Below are positions 51,440 to 59,362 of a stretch of 64,000 bases of DNA, piece by piece; position 1 is the stretch's first letter, and each line of letters begins with the position of its first letter. The position numbers were made by a program, and so were the translations under genes. Below the pieces are notes generated by a model, which worked only from the letters and a program-made list of their open reading frames with translations, had not been told where the DNA came from and ran no database searches. The stretch comes from CAWGOF01 sp963824225 (GTDB taxonomy: Bacteria; Acidobacteriota; Polarisedimenticolia; Polarisedimenticolales; Polarisedimenticolaceae). The stretch spans positions 2,356,001 through 2,420,000 of the forward strand of contig CAWGOF010000003.1 in the NCBI GenBank assembly GCA_963824225.1, written 5' to 3'.

Positions 51440-54400
51440 TCAGTCGCTGTTGATCAGATAGAACGCGCACTGACCCGCGGGGATCGGAGTGGCGTCGATG
51501 GCCCACGGGTGCAGGATCCCGCTGTCGACCGCCGCCAGGGGGTTCGATCCCGGCGCCTGATTCGTGTTGCCGGTCGTCTTCAGCACGCCGAGATCGCCGC
51601 GCAGGCAGGTCCACGATTGCTGACCGGGCTCCGCGTCCCACACCATCATGGTCTGGCTCGTGAAGCGCAGGTAGATCGCGCCGTCGTTCCAGTCGCACGC
51701 GTCGCCCTCGCCGTCGGTGTCCAGGTCGCTCTGCGCCGCATTCGGCTCGTTCAGGCAGTTGTCGCATGCGTCGCCGATGCTGTCGCGGTCCAGGTCCTCG
51801 GTCGGCACGTCGGCGATCGCCGGGCACGTGTCGCACACGTCGCCGAGCGAGTCGGCATCCGCGTTCGCCTGATCCGCGTTCCGAACCTGCGGACAGTTGT
51901 CGCACGAGTCGCCGCGACCGTCACGATCGAGGTCGTCTTGCCGGCTGTTCCATAGGAGCGGACAGTTGTCGCACGCCGACGCTCGGCCGTCCTGATCGGG
52001 ATCGAGGCCAGCGGGACCATCGTCCGCGACCCCGGTGCAGTCGTCGTCGACGCCGTTGCACAGCTCGGCGACGCCGGGATGGACCGCCGCGACCGTGTCG
52101 TTGCAGTCGTTGCACGCCCGATACCCGTCGTGGTCCACATCGGCCTCGGACGCCGGGACCGCGGGCCACCCCGGGGCCGAGCAGTTGTTGTTGACACCGT
52201 CGCACAGCTGAGGCGCGCCGGGGCGCACCGTCGCCTGCGCGTCGTCGCAGTCGCCTGCGCACTCGGAGAGCGCGTCGCCGTCGTCGTCCCGGTCCCACGC
52301 CGGCGCGAGAGGCCAGCTCCCGCCGAGGCAGTCGGTCGCCCGGCCGTCGCACAGCTCGATCGCCCCGGAGTACACGCTGGGATCCGCGTCGTTGCAGTCG
52401 CCGGCGCACTCGCTCGAGCCGTCGCCGTCGCCGTCTGCCGTCTCGTTCGTCGGCGCGGGATAGCCCGGGGCGGCGCAATCGTTCGCCCGCCCATCGCACA
52501 CCTCGGGCGCACCGGGCCACACGAGGGCCCGCGTGTCGTCGCAGTCGTCCCGGCTCCCCGCGTAGCCCGCGGGAGCCTGCCCGTCGCACGTCTGCGTGCG
52601 CGGACTCAGGACGCCGTGGCCGTCCCCGTCGGCGTCGCGGTACCACGTGTACGTGACCGGGCCGGGGACGGCGACGCACGTCAGCTCGGGATACTTCGTC
52701 ACGTCGGCCACGACCGCGTTGCCTTGATTGATGCCGCCGAACACGTTGTCCAGGATCCCGAGCTGCGCGTCGGTCAGCCCGTCGAACGACCACGTGTTGG
52801 TCGACAGGTTGCCGGTCCAGGCCGCTTCGGTGACCGCCACGAGGTCGGCGATGCGCAGGACGTCGGGCAGCTCGCACGGGGCGAGGCTGCGCAGGAGCTC
52901 TTCGGCGCCGGGGATCTCGTCGAGGTCGAGCACGCACTCGAGACAGATGTCGTGGTTGTTCTGGTAGTTCGTGATCGTCGGATCGAGGCTGACCCCGAGG
53001 TTGAGGAACGTGCTCGTCACCTCGCGCATGAGGTGCGAGAGCGTTCCCGTCGCGTCGTAGATCCCGTCGATCCGTGACACGGCATCCGGGCGCAGCGCTC
53101 CGGTGAGAGGATCGAACAGCGTCGCGAAGATCGGCGACTCGTCGAGCGCTGCGTCGAGGATCGCGCGGAACTCCGGCGTCGTGTAGTGGTTGCTCCAGTT
53201 GCGCCAGAAGCCCGACGAGCCGGGATGGATCTGCAGCTCGTTGTAGAACGTGCAGGCGACCTGGTCACCGGCCTGGGGCGTGACCGAGATCGACGACCCG
53301 CCGGTCACGCGCGAGCCGTCGGCGCGGACGCACTCGCTCGTCGTGATCCACCCGTTCGCCGCGGATTCGTTGATCGCGTAGCTGCGCAGGGACGGGATCC
53401 ACGAGCTGACCTGGCTCTCGCCGTGGTGCAGGGTGAACGACGCGCCCCAGCCCGCGGTGAACCCGAACGGGATCTGGGACGGATCCCACGTCACACCGTC
53501 AGGCGGCGTGTTCGTGACGATCTTCGATACGACGACTCGTGCACGCTTGACGTACACGAACGTGCAGGTCACGGACTCGCCGGCCGAGAGCGAGACCGCG
53601 GAGGCCGCGCTCCCATCCGTACAGCTCGACGACGTGAGGTCCCACAGCGGGCCGGGCGCGCCGGCTACGACCGCGTAGGTCCCGGCGCGCACGTAGCCGC
53701 TCGAGTGGGGCGCCGTCGTGTCGGCCAGGGCGAAGCTCTGGCTGATCGAATCGGGCCCGCCCGAGAGCGCGAACGAGAACGTCTGGGGGTCGCCGGAAGG
53801 CGTCGTGATCACGTCGACGCGGATCGTTCCGCGCTTGACGTAGACGAACGTGCAGGTCACGGACTCGCCCGCCTCGAGCGAGATCGCCGACGGCGCGCTG
53901 CCGTCCGTACAGCTCGAGGACGCGAGGTCCCACCCCGCAGGCACGGCTCCGGCTGTGGCCGCGTAGGTCCCCGCGCGCACGAAGCCGCTCGAGTGGGGCG
54001 CCGTCGTGTCGGCCAGGGCGAAGCTCTGGCTCACCGCGTCGGGACCGCCCGCCAGCGCGAACGAGAACGTCTGCGGATCGCCCGACGGCGTCGTCACGAC
54101 GTCCACGCGAATCGTGCCTCGCTTGACGTACACGAACGTGCAAGTCACGGACTCGCCCACCGCGAGCGAGATCGCCGCCGGCGCGCTGCCGTCCGAGCAG
54201 CTCGAGGACGCGAGATCCCATCCCGCCGCGGGGGCTCCGGCCGTCACCGCGTAGGTCCCGGCGCGCACGTAGCCGCTCGAATGGGGCACCGTGGCGTCGG
54301 CCAGGGCGAAGCTCTGGCTCACCGCGTCGGGACCGCCCGCCAGCGCGAACGAGAACGTCTGCGGATCACCCGACGGCGTCGTCACGACGTCGACCGAGAT

Positions 54401-55834
54401 CGACCCGCGACGAACGTTCGTGAACGTGCACGTGACCGTCTCGCCCGGACCGATCGCCACGGCGTTGGCCGGGCTGCCGTCCGAGCACACGACCGACGCG
54501 AGGTCCCATTCGGGCCCGTCGTCGTGCTGCACGACGCTGTACGTGCCGGGACGCACGGTCCCGCTGTCCCACGGGGCGTCCGCGCCGGCCAGCGCGAACT
54601 GACCGCTCAGGTTGTCCGGGCCGCCGGTGTAGGAAAAGCCGAAGGTCTGGGGAGACCCGCCGGGAACGGTCACCTCGTCGACCACCAGGCGCCCACGCTT
54701 CGTGTTGACCCACGTGCAGTCGACGACCGCCCCGGCCGTCGATGCCATCACCGTGACCCGTCCGGTCAGCGCGCCGGTCGCGTCGCGCTCGGGCGTGCCC
54801 TGCCCGATGCACGTCAGACCGGTCAGATCCCAGCCGGCCGCCGGTTGCTCGACGATCGTTTGCGGATCGTCGTACCGCCCGACGAACGAATGGCTCGCCG
54901 GAACCGTGCTCGCCGGGTCGTCGTCGAGGACGGCGTTCCCCGGCGCGAGGTCGGGAGAAGGTGTGAACGTGAAATCCTGCGCGTCGTCGGGCACAGCGTT
55001 CTTGCGCACGGTGACCGTGGCGCAGTTCGTCACGCTCACATCGATCGGCCGGATGAAGTCCTTCATCGTGGAGGAGAACGCATCGGACGACCGGCTCTTG
55101 ACGTACGCGCTGCCGAAGCTGACGCACTCGTCGCGGTCGAACACACCGGCGGCGGTCAGATCGATCGCCGCTTCACCGAACATCCCTCCAAGGAGCGTTG
55201 CGCCGGTGACCGGATCGACGACGACGCTTTCGTTCACCGCGCCCTCGGCGATGCCCGTGAGCGCAACGAGCGGCCCCCAGCACGGAGCCGAGGGCGAAGC
55301 CTCACACGGGCCGGCTTCGGTCCAGGTCGACAGGCCCAGCTGGGCCACGCTCGCGCCGCCGCTGAACGCAAACGTGACCAGCAGATCGCCTTCGCTGCGC
55401 ACGGGGGTCCGACCGTTCGAGCTGATCTGCTCGGCCTGATTGAACTCGAAGTCCATGTTCGCCGTGCCCAGCGTGTTGGCCCGGATCCATGCCAGGTACA
55501 GGAAGTCGCGCTCCGACTCGCCCTCGGGCACCGACTCGTGGCGCACGTAGAACCGCAGGAGATCGCTCTTGTTGTTCGGGATCGAGCCGAACTCGACGTC
55601 CGGGACCGGATCGTCCTCTTTGCCCCCGAGCGAGTCGTCGGTCTGTCCCGTCGGCTCGTCGTATCCCACGTCGAGATGTCCGACGAAGGCGTCCCAGTCG
55701 GCGCCCCCCGCGGACGCGAGGTCGCCGTCCGCGGCCTCGAATGTGCTGCTGCTGAGCGCGCGGACCGCTGGCACCGAGGCCAGTCCGAGCACGAGGAGCA
55801 AGATCAGGAACGACCGCCGTGACGCGTTTCGCAT
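51440..55834 (-). CDS. Large secreted protein with prealbumin-like repeats, MopE and thrombospondin-3 tail
   Basis: 1464 residues from ATG 55834, preceded by GGAG; a GTG at 55855 would add seven residues. A signal peptide (FLILLLVLGLASVPAVRA) leads to an N-terminal domain of unknown type, a SpaA/prealbumin-like unit, then four 96-residue repeats (VTTPSGDPQTFSFALAGGPD ... GESVTCTFVYVK). A Cys-containing domain follows (FWRNWSNHYTTPEF). The tail has MopE-like motifs (CDGRANDC, CDGVNNNC, CNGVDDDC) and thrombospondin-3 calcium repeats (DLDRDGRGDSCDNCP). It is probably a calcium-bound surface or matrix protein. Evenly spaced Cys suggest disulfides within each repeat. Confidence 0.87.
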   Translation of the reverse strand: MRNASRRSFLILLLVLGLASVPAVRALSSSTFEAADGDLASAGGADWDAFVGHLDVGYDEPTGQTDDSLGGKEDDPVPDVEFGSIPNNKSDLLRFYVRHESVPEGESERDFLYLAWIRANTLGTANMDFEFNQAEQISSNGRTPVRSEGDLLVTFAFSGGASVAQLGLSTWTEAGPCEASPSAPCWGPLVALTGIAEGAVNESVVVDPVTGATLLGGMFGEAAIDLTAAGVFDRDECVSFGSAYVKSRSSDAFSSTMKDFIRPIDVSVTNCATVTVRKNAVPDDAQDFTFTPSPDLAPGNAVLDDDPASTVPASHSFVGRYDDPQTIVEQPAAGWDLTGLTCIGQGTPERDATGALTGRVTVMASTAGAVVDCTWVNTKRGRLVVDEVTVPGGSPQTFGFSYTGGPDNLSGQFALAGADAPWDSGTVRPGTYSVVQHDDGPEWDLASVVCSDGSPANAVAIGPGETVTCTFTNVRRGSISVDVVTTPSGDPQTFSFALAGGPDAVSQSFALADATVPHSSGYVRAGTYAVTAGAPAAGWDLASSSCSDGSAPAAISLAVGESVTCTFVYVKRGTIRVDVVTTPSGDPQTFSFALAGGPDAVSQSFALADTTAPHSSGFVRAGTYAATAGAVPAGWDLASSSCTDGSAPSAISLEAGESVTCTFVYVKRGTIRVDVITTPSGDPQTFSFALSGGPDSISQSFALADTTAPHSSGYVRAGTYAVVAGAPGPLWDLTSSSCTDGSAASAVSLSAGESVTCTFVYVKRARVVVSKIVTNTPPDGVTWDPSQIPFGFTAGWGASFTLHHGESQVSSWIPSLRSYAINESAANGWITTSECVRADGSRVTGGSSISVTPQAGDQVACTFYNELQIHPGSSGFWRNWSNHYTTPEFRAILDAALDESPIFATLFDPLTGALRPDAVSRIDGIYDATGTLSHLMREVTSTFLNLGVSLDPTITNYQNNHDICLECVLDLDEIPGAEELLRSLAPCELPDVLRIADLVAVTEAAWTGNLSTNTWSFDGLTDAQLGILDNVFGGINQGNAVVADVTKYPELTCVAVPGPVTYTWYRDADGDGHGVLSPRTQTCDGQAPAGYAGSRDDCDDTRALVWPGAPEVCDGRANDCAAPGYPAPTNETADGDGDGSSECAGDCNDADPSVYSGAIELCDGRATDCLGGSWPLAPAWDRDDDGDALSECAGDCDDAQATVRPGAPQLCDGVNNNCSAPGWPAVPASEADVDHDGYRACNDCNDTVAAVHPGVAELCNGVDDDCTGVADDGPAGLDPDQDGRASACDNCPLLWNSRQDDLDRDGRGDSCDNCPQVRNADQANADADSLGDVCDTCPAIADVPTEDLDRDSIGDACDNCLNEPNAAQSDLDTDGEGDACDWNDGAIYLRFTSQTMMVWDAEPGQQSWTCLRGDLGVLKTTGNTNQAPGSNPLAAVDSGILHPWAIDATPIPAGQCAFYLINSD
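53545..54696 (-). repeat. Four tandem 288-bp repeats coding for prealbumin-like domains
   Basis: The phrase GCTTGACGTA recurs at 53545, 53833 and 54121 and its diverged counterparts at 54409 and 54697, an exact 288-bp period. The C-terminal three units are nearly identical; the one nearest the N-terminus has diverged. The period equals that of the unrelated Ig repeats at 28751-29614. Confidence 0.85.
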
Positions 55835-56110
55835 CGCTCGAGCTCCGGGGGGCACGTTGTGCTGGACGGGCGTCCAGGCAACACGCGCTCTCGACCCAAA
55901 TGGCTACGCGTTCGGCGGCTGGACGCCATGGCGATGTTCGTGAGCGCCGATGCGAGGAGTTGTGTCTTTCCGGAAAGACCCGGGTCCAACGTTCCGGAGA
56001 TTCCGACTTCGTAGCCGGAATTCGCCCTATTGCGACGTCTTACGACGGAAGGCAACGTGTTTGCACCCGGTGCGAGCGCGGCTCGCGCCCTCTAACGAAG
56101 GGAGCTTGGG
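55835..56110. other. 276-bp divergent intergenic region
   Basis: It separates the large secreted protein gene from the beta-barrel gene. It contains a perfect 16-bp palindrome (55965-55980) and, 3' of it, GTTCCGGAGATTCCGAC and GTAGCCGGAAT, which echo the CCGGA core. No coding frame is convincing. It probably holds both promoters. Confidence 0.5.
55965..55980. promoter_or_regulatory. 16-bp perfect palindrome, possible operator
   Basis: GTCTTTCCGGAAAGAC is its own reverse complement. It lies 131 bp from the ATG of the secreted protein and 131 bp from that of the beta-barrel protein, midway between two divergent genes. This is the expected position for a dimeric regulator site controlling both. 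The AraC and response-regulator genes a few kb away are possible partners, but no link is shown. Confidence 0.4.
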
Positions 56111-56656
56111 ATGATCGACCGCAAGGTCCTCGCGATTGCAGTTCTAGCCGCCGCCGGGCTCGGCTTGCCGGCGTCGGCTGCTCAAGGGTACGTGGGCGCG
56201 AGCTGGCTCAGCAGCGGCGCCGAGTTCGATACCGCCGTCGACAACTTCGACATCGACGATTCGGGGTGGAAGGTGTTCGGCGGACTGAACTTCGTCAAGT
56301 TCTTCGGCCTGGAGGCCAGTTACCGCGATCTTGGCGATTTCACGGAAACGGGCGTGGGCTCGATCGACGCCTCGATCAAGGCCTACGATCTCGAGGCTCG
56401 CGGCATCCTGCCGCTCGGAAAGGTCGTCGACATATTCGGCAAGGCGGGCTACGCCAACCTGTCGATCGATGGCACGGAGAGCGACGGCGCCACGCAAGTC
56501 GAGATCAACGACGACAACTGGGAGCTGTTCTACGGTCTCGGCGTCGAGCTCCACTTCGGCAAGACTTTCGGTGTCCGCGCCGAATGGGAGAAATGGGATG
56601 TCGAGACGTCGCTGAACGCCTTCTCTGCGGGCGCAGTGTTCCGATTCGGAGGATAA
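56111..56656 (+). CDS. Outer-membrane beta-barrel protein
   Basis: 181 residues from ATG 56111 with GGGAG upstream. A signal peptide (KVLAIAVLAAAGLGLPASAAQ) precedes alternating strands typical of OmpA/OmpX-like eight-stranded barrels (YVGASWL, GWKVFGGLNFVKFFGLEASYRDLG, IFGKAGYANLSI, FGVRAEWEKWD). The last residues are FRFGG with Phe near the end, the barrel insertion signal. It may be a small porin or an adhesion barrel. It is convergent with another beta-barrel gene. Confidence 0.87.
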   Translation: MIDRKVLAIAVLAAAGLGLPASAAQGYVGASWLSSGAEFDTAVDNFDIDDSGWKVFGGLNFVKFFGLEASYRDLGDFTETGVGSIDASIKAYDLEARGILPLGKVVDIFGKAGYANLSIDGTESDGATQVEINDDNWELFYGLGVELHFGKTFGVRAEWEKWDVETSLNAFSAGAVFRFGG

Positions 56657-56672
56657 CGGCCGGGGGGGCCAC

Positions 56673-56721
56673 GACCCTGGTGGGCAGGTCTCGCGCATTC
56701 GGCGACCTGCCCCCCAGGGTC
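56673..56721. terminator. Long bidirectional hairpin between two beta-barrel genes
   Basis: GACCCTGGTGGGCAGGTC (56673-56690) pairs with GACCTGCCCCCCAGGGTC (56704-56721) in 17 of 18 positions, with a 13-base loop. It lies between convergent stops at 56656 and 56743 and should terminate both transcripts. Confidence 0.65.
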
Positions 56722-56742
56722 GCTCCTATCCACGCACCCGCC

Positions 56743-57597
56743 TCAGAACGGCGCGCCCAGGACCAATCGGGCCGCCGACAGCCCATCGCCGAAGCGGTAG
56801 CTCAGACCGATGCGTGGCATGGGGATCTTCTTGTAGGCGAAGGGAGGTCGGGTTCCGAACGTGAATCCGACTTCCCACTGGGCCCGCATCTCGGAATCGC
56901 CCGTCGACCGGAGCGCTTCGAGCGGCTCGAAGTACAGGTAGCTCGCGGCGAACAAGCCGACGTCCACCGGCCGGCCGTGGATCGCGAACCACAGCGGCTG
57001 GCTCAGCTCGAGCCCCGTTTCGAGCTCACCGTAGTCGTCCGCCAGAAGCGCGCCGTCGCCCGTGATCCCGGCCCACAGCAAGCGATTTCCGAGCCGCCCG
57101 TCGAGCTCGTGCCACGGAAAGCGGATCTCGCTCGCGAGCCCGGTGGCGTAGACCCAGGTCCGCGTGCCTCCGGACAGGTCCCACGCCATCCCACCCTCGG
57201 CGAACGGCTCGAGTGTGATGTTCGACCGAACCGGCAGCTCGAAGCGCAGCCCAGGAACGAAGCTCACCGTGCTGAACTGCTCGCGCAGGTCGGCGCCGAG
57301 GAAATCCTGCGGCTCGAGGTCGAAGAACCCGAGCGTCACGGGCAACGTGACCTTCCAGCCCCACGCCGGGTCGACTTCCGGCAGGCGAACGCCGACCGGT
57401 ATGCGGTAGATCTGGACGGTCCGGCCGTTCACGTCGTACACGCCCGTTCCGACCTGACTCGCGAACGCGAAGTGCAGGACGTTCGACTCCTCGGCTCGTA
57501 GCTCCTGCGCTGCCGCGGGCCGGATCGCGAGGAACGACGTGACGAGGAGGATCGTGCGGAGCGCCGGGGAACGCACAGGGCCGGCGCAGAATACCAC
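56743..57597 (-). CDS. Outer-membrane beta-barrel-like protein
   Basis: 284 residues from a GTG at 57597; a GTG at 57576 (MRSPALRTILLVTSF) gives a cleaner signal peptide and neither has a clear ribosome site. After cleavage at AAAQE the protein consists of alternating amphipathic strands (NVLHFAFASQVGTGVYDV, WKVTLPVTLGFFDL, GLELSQPLWFAIHG, WEVGFTFGTRPPF) and ends in GAPF with a terminal Phe. This marks it as an outer-membrane barrel of unknown function. Confidence 0.78.
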   Translation of the reverse strand: MVFCAGPVRSPALRTILLVTSFLAIRPAAAQELRAEESNVLHFAFASQVGTGVYDVNGRTVQIYRIPVGVRLPEVDPAWGWKVTLPVTLGFFDLEPQDFLGADLREQFSTVSFVPGLRFELPVRSNITLEPFAEGGMAWDLSGGTRTWVYATGLASEIRFPWHELDGRLGNRLLWAGITGDGALLADDYGELETGLELSQPLWFAIHGRPVDVGLFAASYLYFEPLEALRSTGDSEMRAQWEVGFTFGTRPPFAYKKIPMPRIGLSYRFGDGLSAARLVLGAPF

Positions 57598-57615
57598 GCC
57601 GGGAAGCGACGGCGA

Positions 57616-57978
57616 TCAGTGCTCCAGGAGGTCTTCGACCGCCTCGAGGAGCTGGCGCAGATCGAACGGCTTCACGAGGGTGCGGTCGGCGCCGAACGCC
57701 GTGGCCATGCTGAGTCGGCTGTCGCGGCCGCTCCGCGCGGACAGCGCCAGGACCGGGACCTTGCTCCGCTCGCGGCGCAGCGCGGCGATGATCTGGAGCC
57801 CGTCGACCTCCGGCACGTCGATGTCCGTGATCACGAGATCGACCGGCTCGACGCCGAGCAGGTCACGCGCTTCGCGACGGTCCGCTGCGGGAACCACGGT
57901 GTGTCCGGCCCCGCCCAGCGTGCGCTCGAGCATCTTTCGGATCAACGGGTCGTCATCCACCACGAGAATCCGCGCCAT
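57616..57978 (-). CDS. Single-domain response regulator
   Basis: 120 residues from ATG 57978, which has GGAGG seven bases before it. A 40-codon upstream extension to 58098 uses AT-ending codons more than its neighbours and lacks a ribosome site, so it is rejected. The receiver is intact: acidic pair VVDDDP, phospho-acceptor Asp in LVITDIDVPEVDG, Ser in ALSARS and Lys in LVKPFDL. It has no output domain, as in CheY-like or Spo0F-like regulators. Its kinase is not in the window. Confidence 0.88.
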   Translation of the reverse strand: MARILVVDDDPLIRKMLERTLGGAGHTVVPAADRREARDLLGVEPVDLVITDIDVPEVDGLQIIAALRRERSKVPVLALSARSGRDSRLSMATAFGADRTLVKPFDLRQLLEAVEDLLEH

Positions 57979-58170
57979 GCGTGGGCCTCCGTGTAGACGA
58001 CGCTCGAGGGCCTGCCGGATCGCGGTATTGATCTGGCGAACGTTCGCCACGTCCCGTACGAACTTCATCAGCCCATCGTCCGCTTCTCGAGTCGCCATCG
58101 AGGACTCTAGGTCCGGCAGCGCACTCGGACCGTGACCTGGCGCGCCAGATTCCGCGGGAATCGCGTCAGC

Positions 58171-59193
58171 TCAGCTGGCCGTCTTGCGAAACGCGCGGGG
58201 CGAAGTTCCGGTCCAGCGACGGAACGCGCGATGGAACGTGCTCGGCTCGGAGTACCCGAGCAGGAACGCCACCTCGTAGACCGCGAGCGTTCGCCCCCGC
58301 AACAAACCGATGGCGAGCTCGCGCCGCACGGTGTCGAGGAGCGCCGCGTAGGACGAGCCTTCAGCTTGCAGCCTGCGCTGCAGCGTACGCGGGCTGACGG
58401 CCAGGCGGGCGGCGACGGACTCGAGATCCGCACGTCCCTCACGCAGCGCAGACCAGATCGCGCGGCGCGCGCGGTCCTGGAACTCGGCGGCAGCGGGCAT
58501 GGCCGCGAGCATCCGCTCCGCCAGGTCGTCGAGGTACCCTCCGAGCGTTGGATCGGCTCCGATCACGGCCGAGTCGACGTCGGACCCCTCGAACGCGATT
58601 TCGGCCTGCGCTCGATCGAACAGCACGTTCGACCCGAACGTGGCCTCGAGGCAGGTCACGTCGCCGGGCCTCGGGTACGGGAGCGCGACTTCGCGCGGCG
58701 CCACCGGCCTGCCGGTCAGCTCCCGGGCCGCGGTCACGAGGAACGCGAGACGCCCGTCGGCCGCGCGGCGCGGCTCGCCCGCGACGTCGCCAAGCGCGAT
58801 CCGTCCCACCGCCGCGTCGCGCTCCCAGTGCAGCTGAACCGCCTCGGTGACGATCCGGCTGTGGCGCGCAAGCCGCGCGAACGCTTCCCCCAGGGTGCGG
58901 CTGTTTCCCATGATGTAACCGACGAGGCCATACGACCGCAGGGGGGTCGTGCCGAACACCCGGAGCGCGAGCTCCTCGTCGTGTGTCGCCTCGACCGCGA
59001 GCTGCCACAGCGCCCACATCTTGCGGAGCGGGACGCGTGCGTCGGGGTCACGCAGGTCGTCGTCGTGGAACCCGGCGCGGCGCATCAGGTCGGCCCGATC
59101 GAGCCCCAGCTCGTCCGTGCGGTGGAGCAGGATCAGTGGGAGCCGGGCGAGCCCGCAGGGCTCGAGTGCAGGTACGGTGCCGAGATCGCTCAC
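58171..59193 (-). CDS. AraC-family transcriptional regulator
   Basis: 340 residues from a GTG at 59193; longer upstream frames are Arg-rich and non-coding in character. Residues 1-210 match the arabinose-binding-like domain of the OruR/ArgR/OxyS-type regulators (YGLVGYIMGNSRTLGEAFARL). The C-terminal 100 residues are two AraC helix-turn-helix units (DLESVAARLAVSPRTLQRRLQ and AYEVAFLLGYSEPSTFHRAFRRWTGTSP-type end). It probably senses a small molecule. It is divergent from the thrombospondin-repeat gene, with 169 bp between. Confidence 0.9.
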   Translation of the reverse strand: MSDLGTVPALEPCGLARLPLILLHRTDELGLDRADLMRRAGFHDDDLRDPDARVPLRKMWALWQLAVEATHDEELALRVFGTTPLRSYGLVGYIMGNSRTLGEAFARLARHSRIVTEAVQLHWERDAAVGRIALGDVAGEPRRAADGRLAFLVTAARELTGRPVAPREVALPYPRPGDVTCLEATFGSNVLFDRAQAEIAFEGSDVDSAVIGADPTLGGYLDDLAERMLAAMPAAAEFQDRARRAIWSALREGRADLESVAARLAVSPRTLQRRLQAEGSSYAALLDTVRRELAIGLLRGRTLAVYEVAFLLGYSEPSTFHRAFRRWTGTSPRAFRKTAS

Positions 59194-59362
59194 GCCGACG
59201 TCCCTCGTGCTCCTCGAGGCCGCGGCTATGCTGCACCGATCCGAGCGGCGGAGCAACCGGGTCAGGCCGACACATGCCCGCTCCCTTTCTGGCACGCCGT
59301 GCAGTTTTTCATGACAGACAGCCGGTCAGGCGCGTAGCATGGCGGCAGCCGAGGGTGGGGGA

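Noticed and set aside
47606..51955. 1449-codon open frame on the plus strand
   Set aside because: It lies antisense to the aldolase and M14 genes, which have clear motifs; its composition is Arg/Glu/Val-rich without any recognisable fold.
53186..55822. 878-codon plus-strand frame
   Set aside because: Mirror of the prealbumin-like repeat gene; its own repeats only reflect the 288-bp period of the opposite strand.
57979..58098. N-terminal extension of the response regulator
   Set aside because: It lacks a ribosome site, has AT-ending codons unlike its neighbours, and the ATG at 57978 has a strong GGAGG site.
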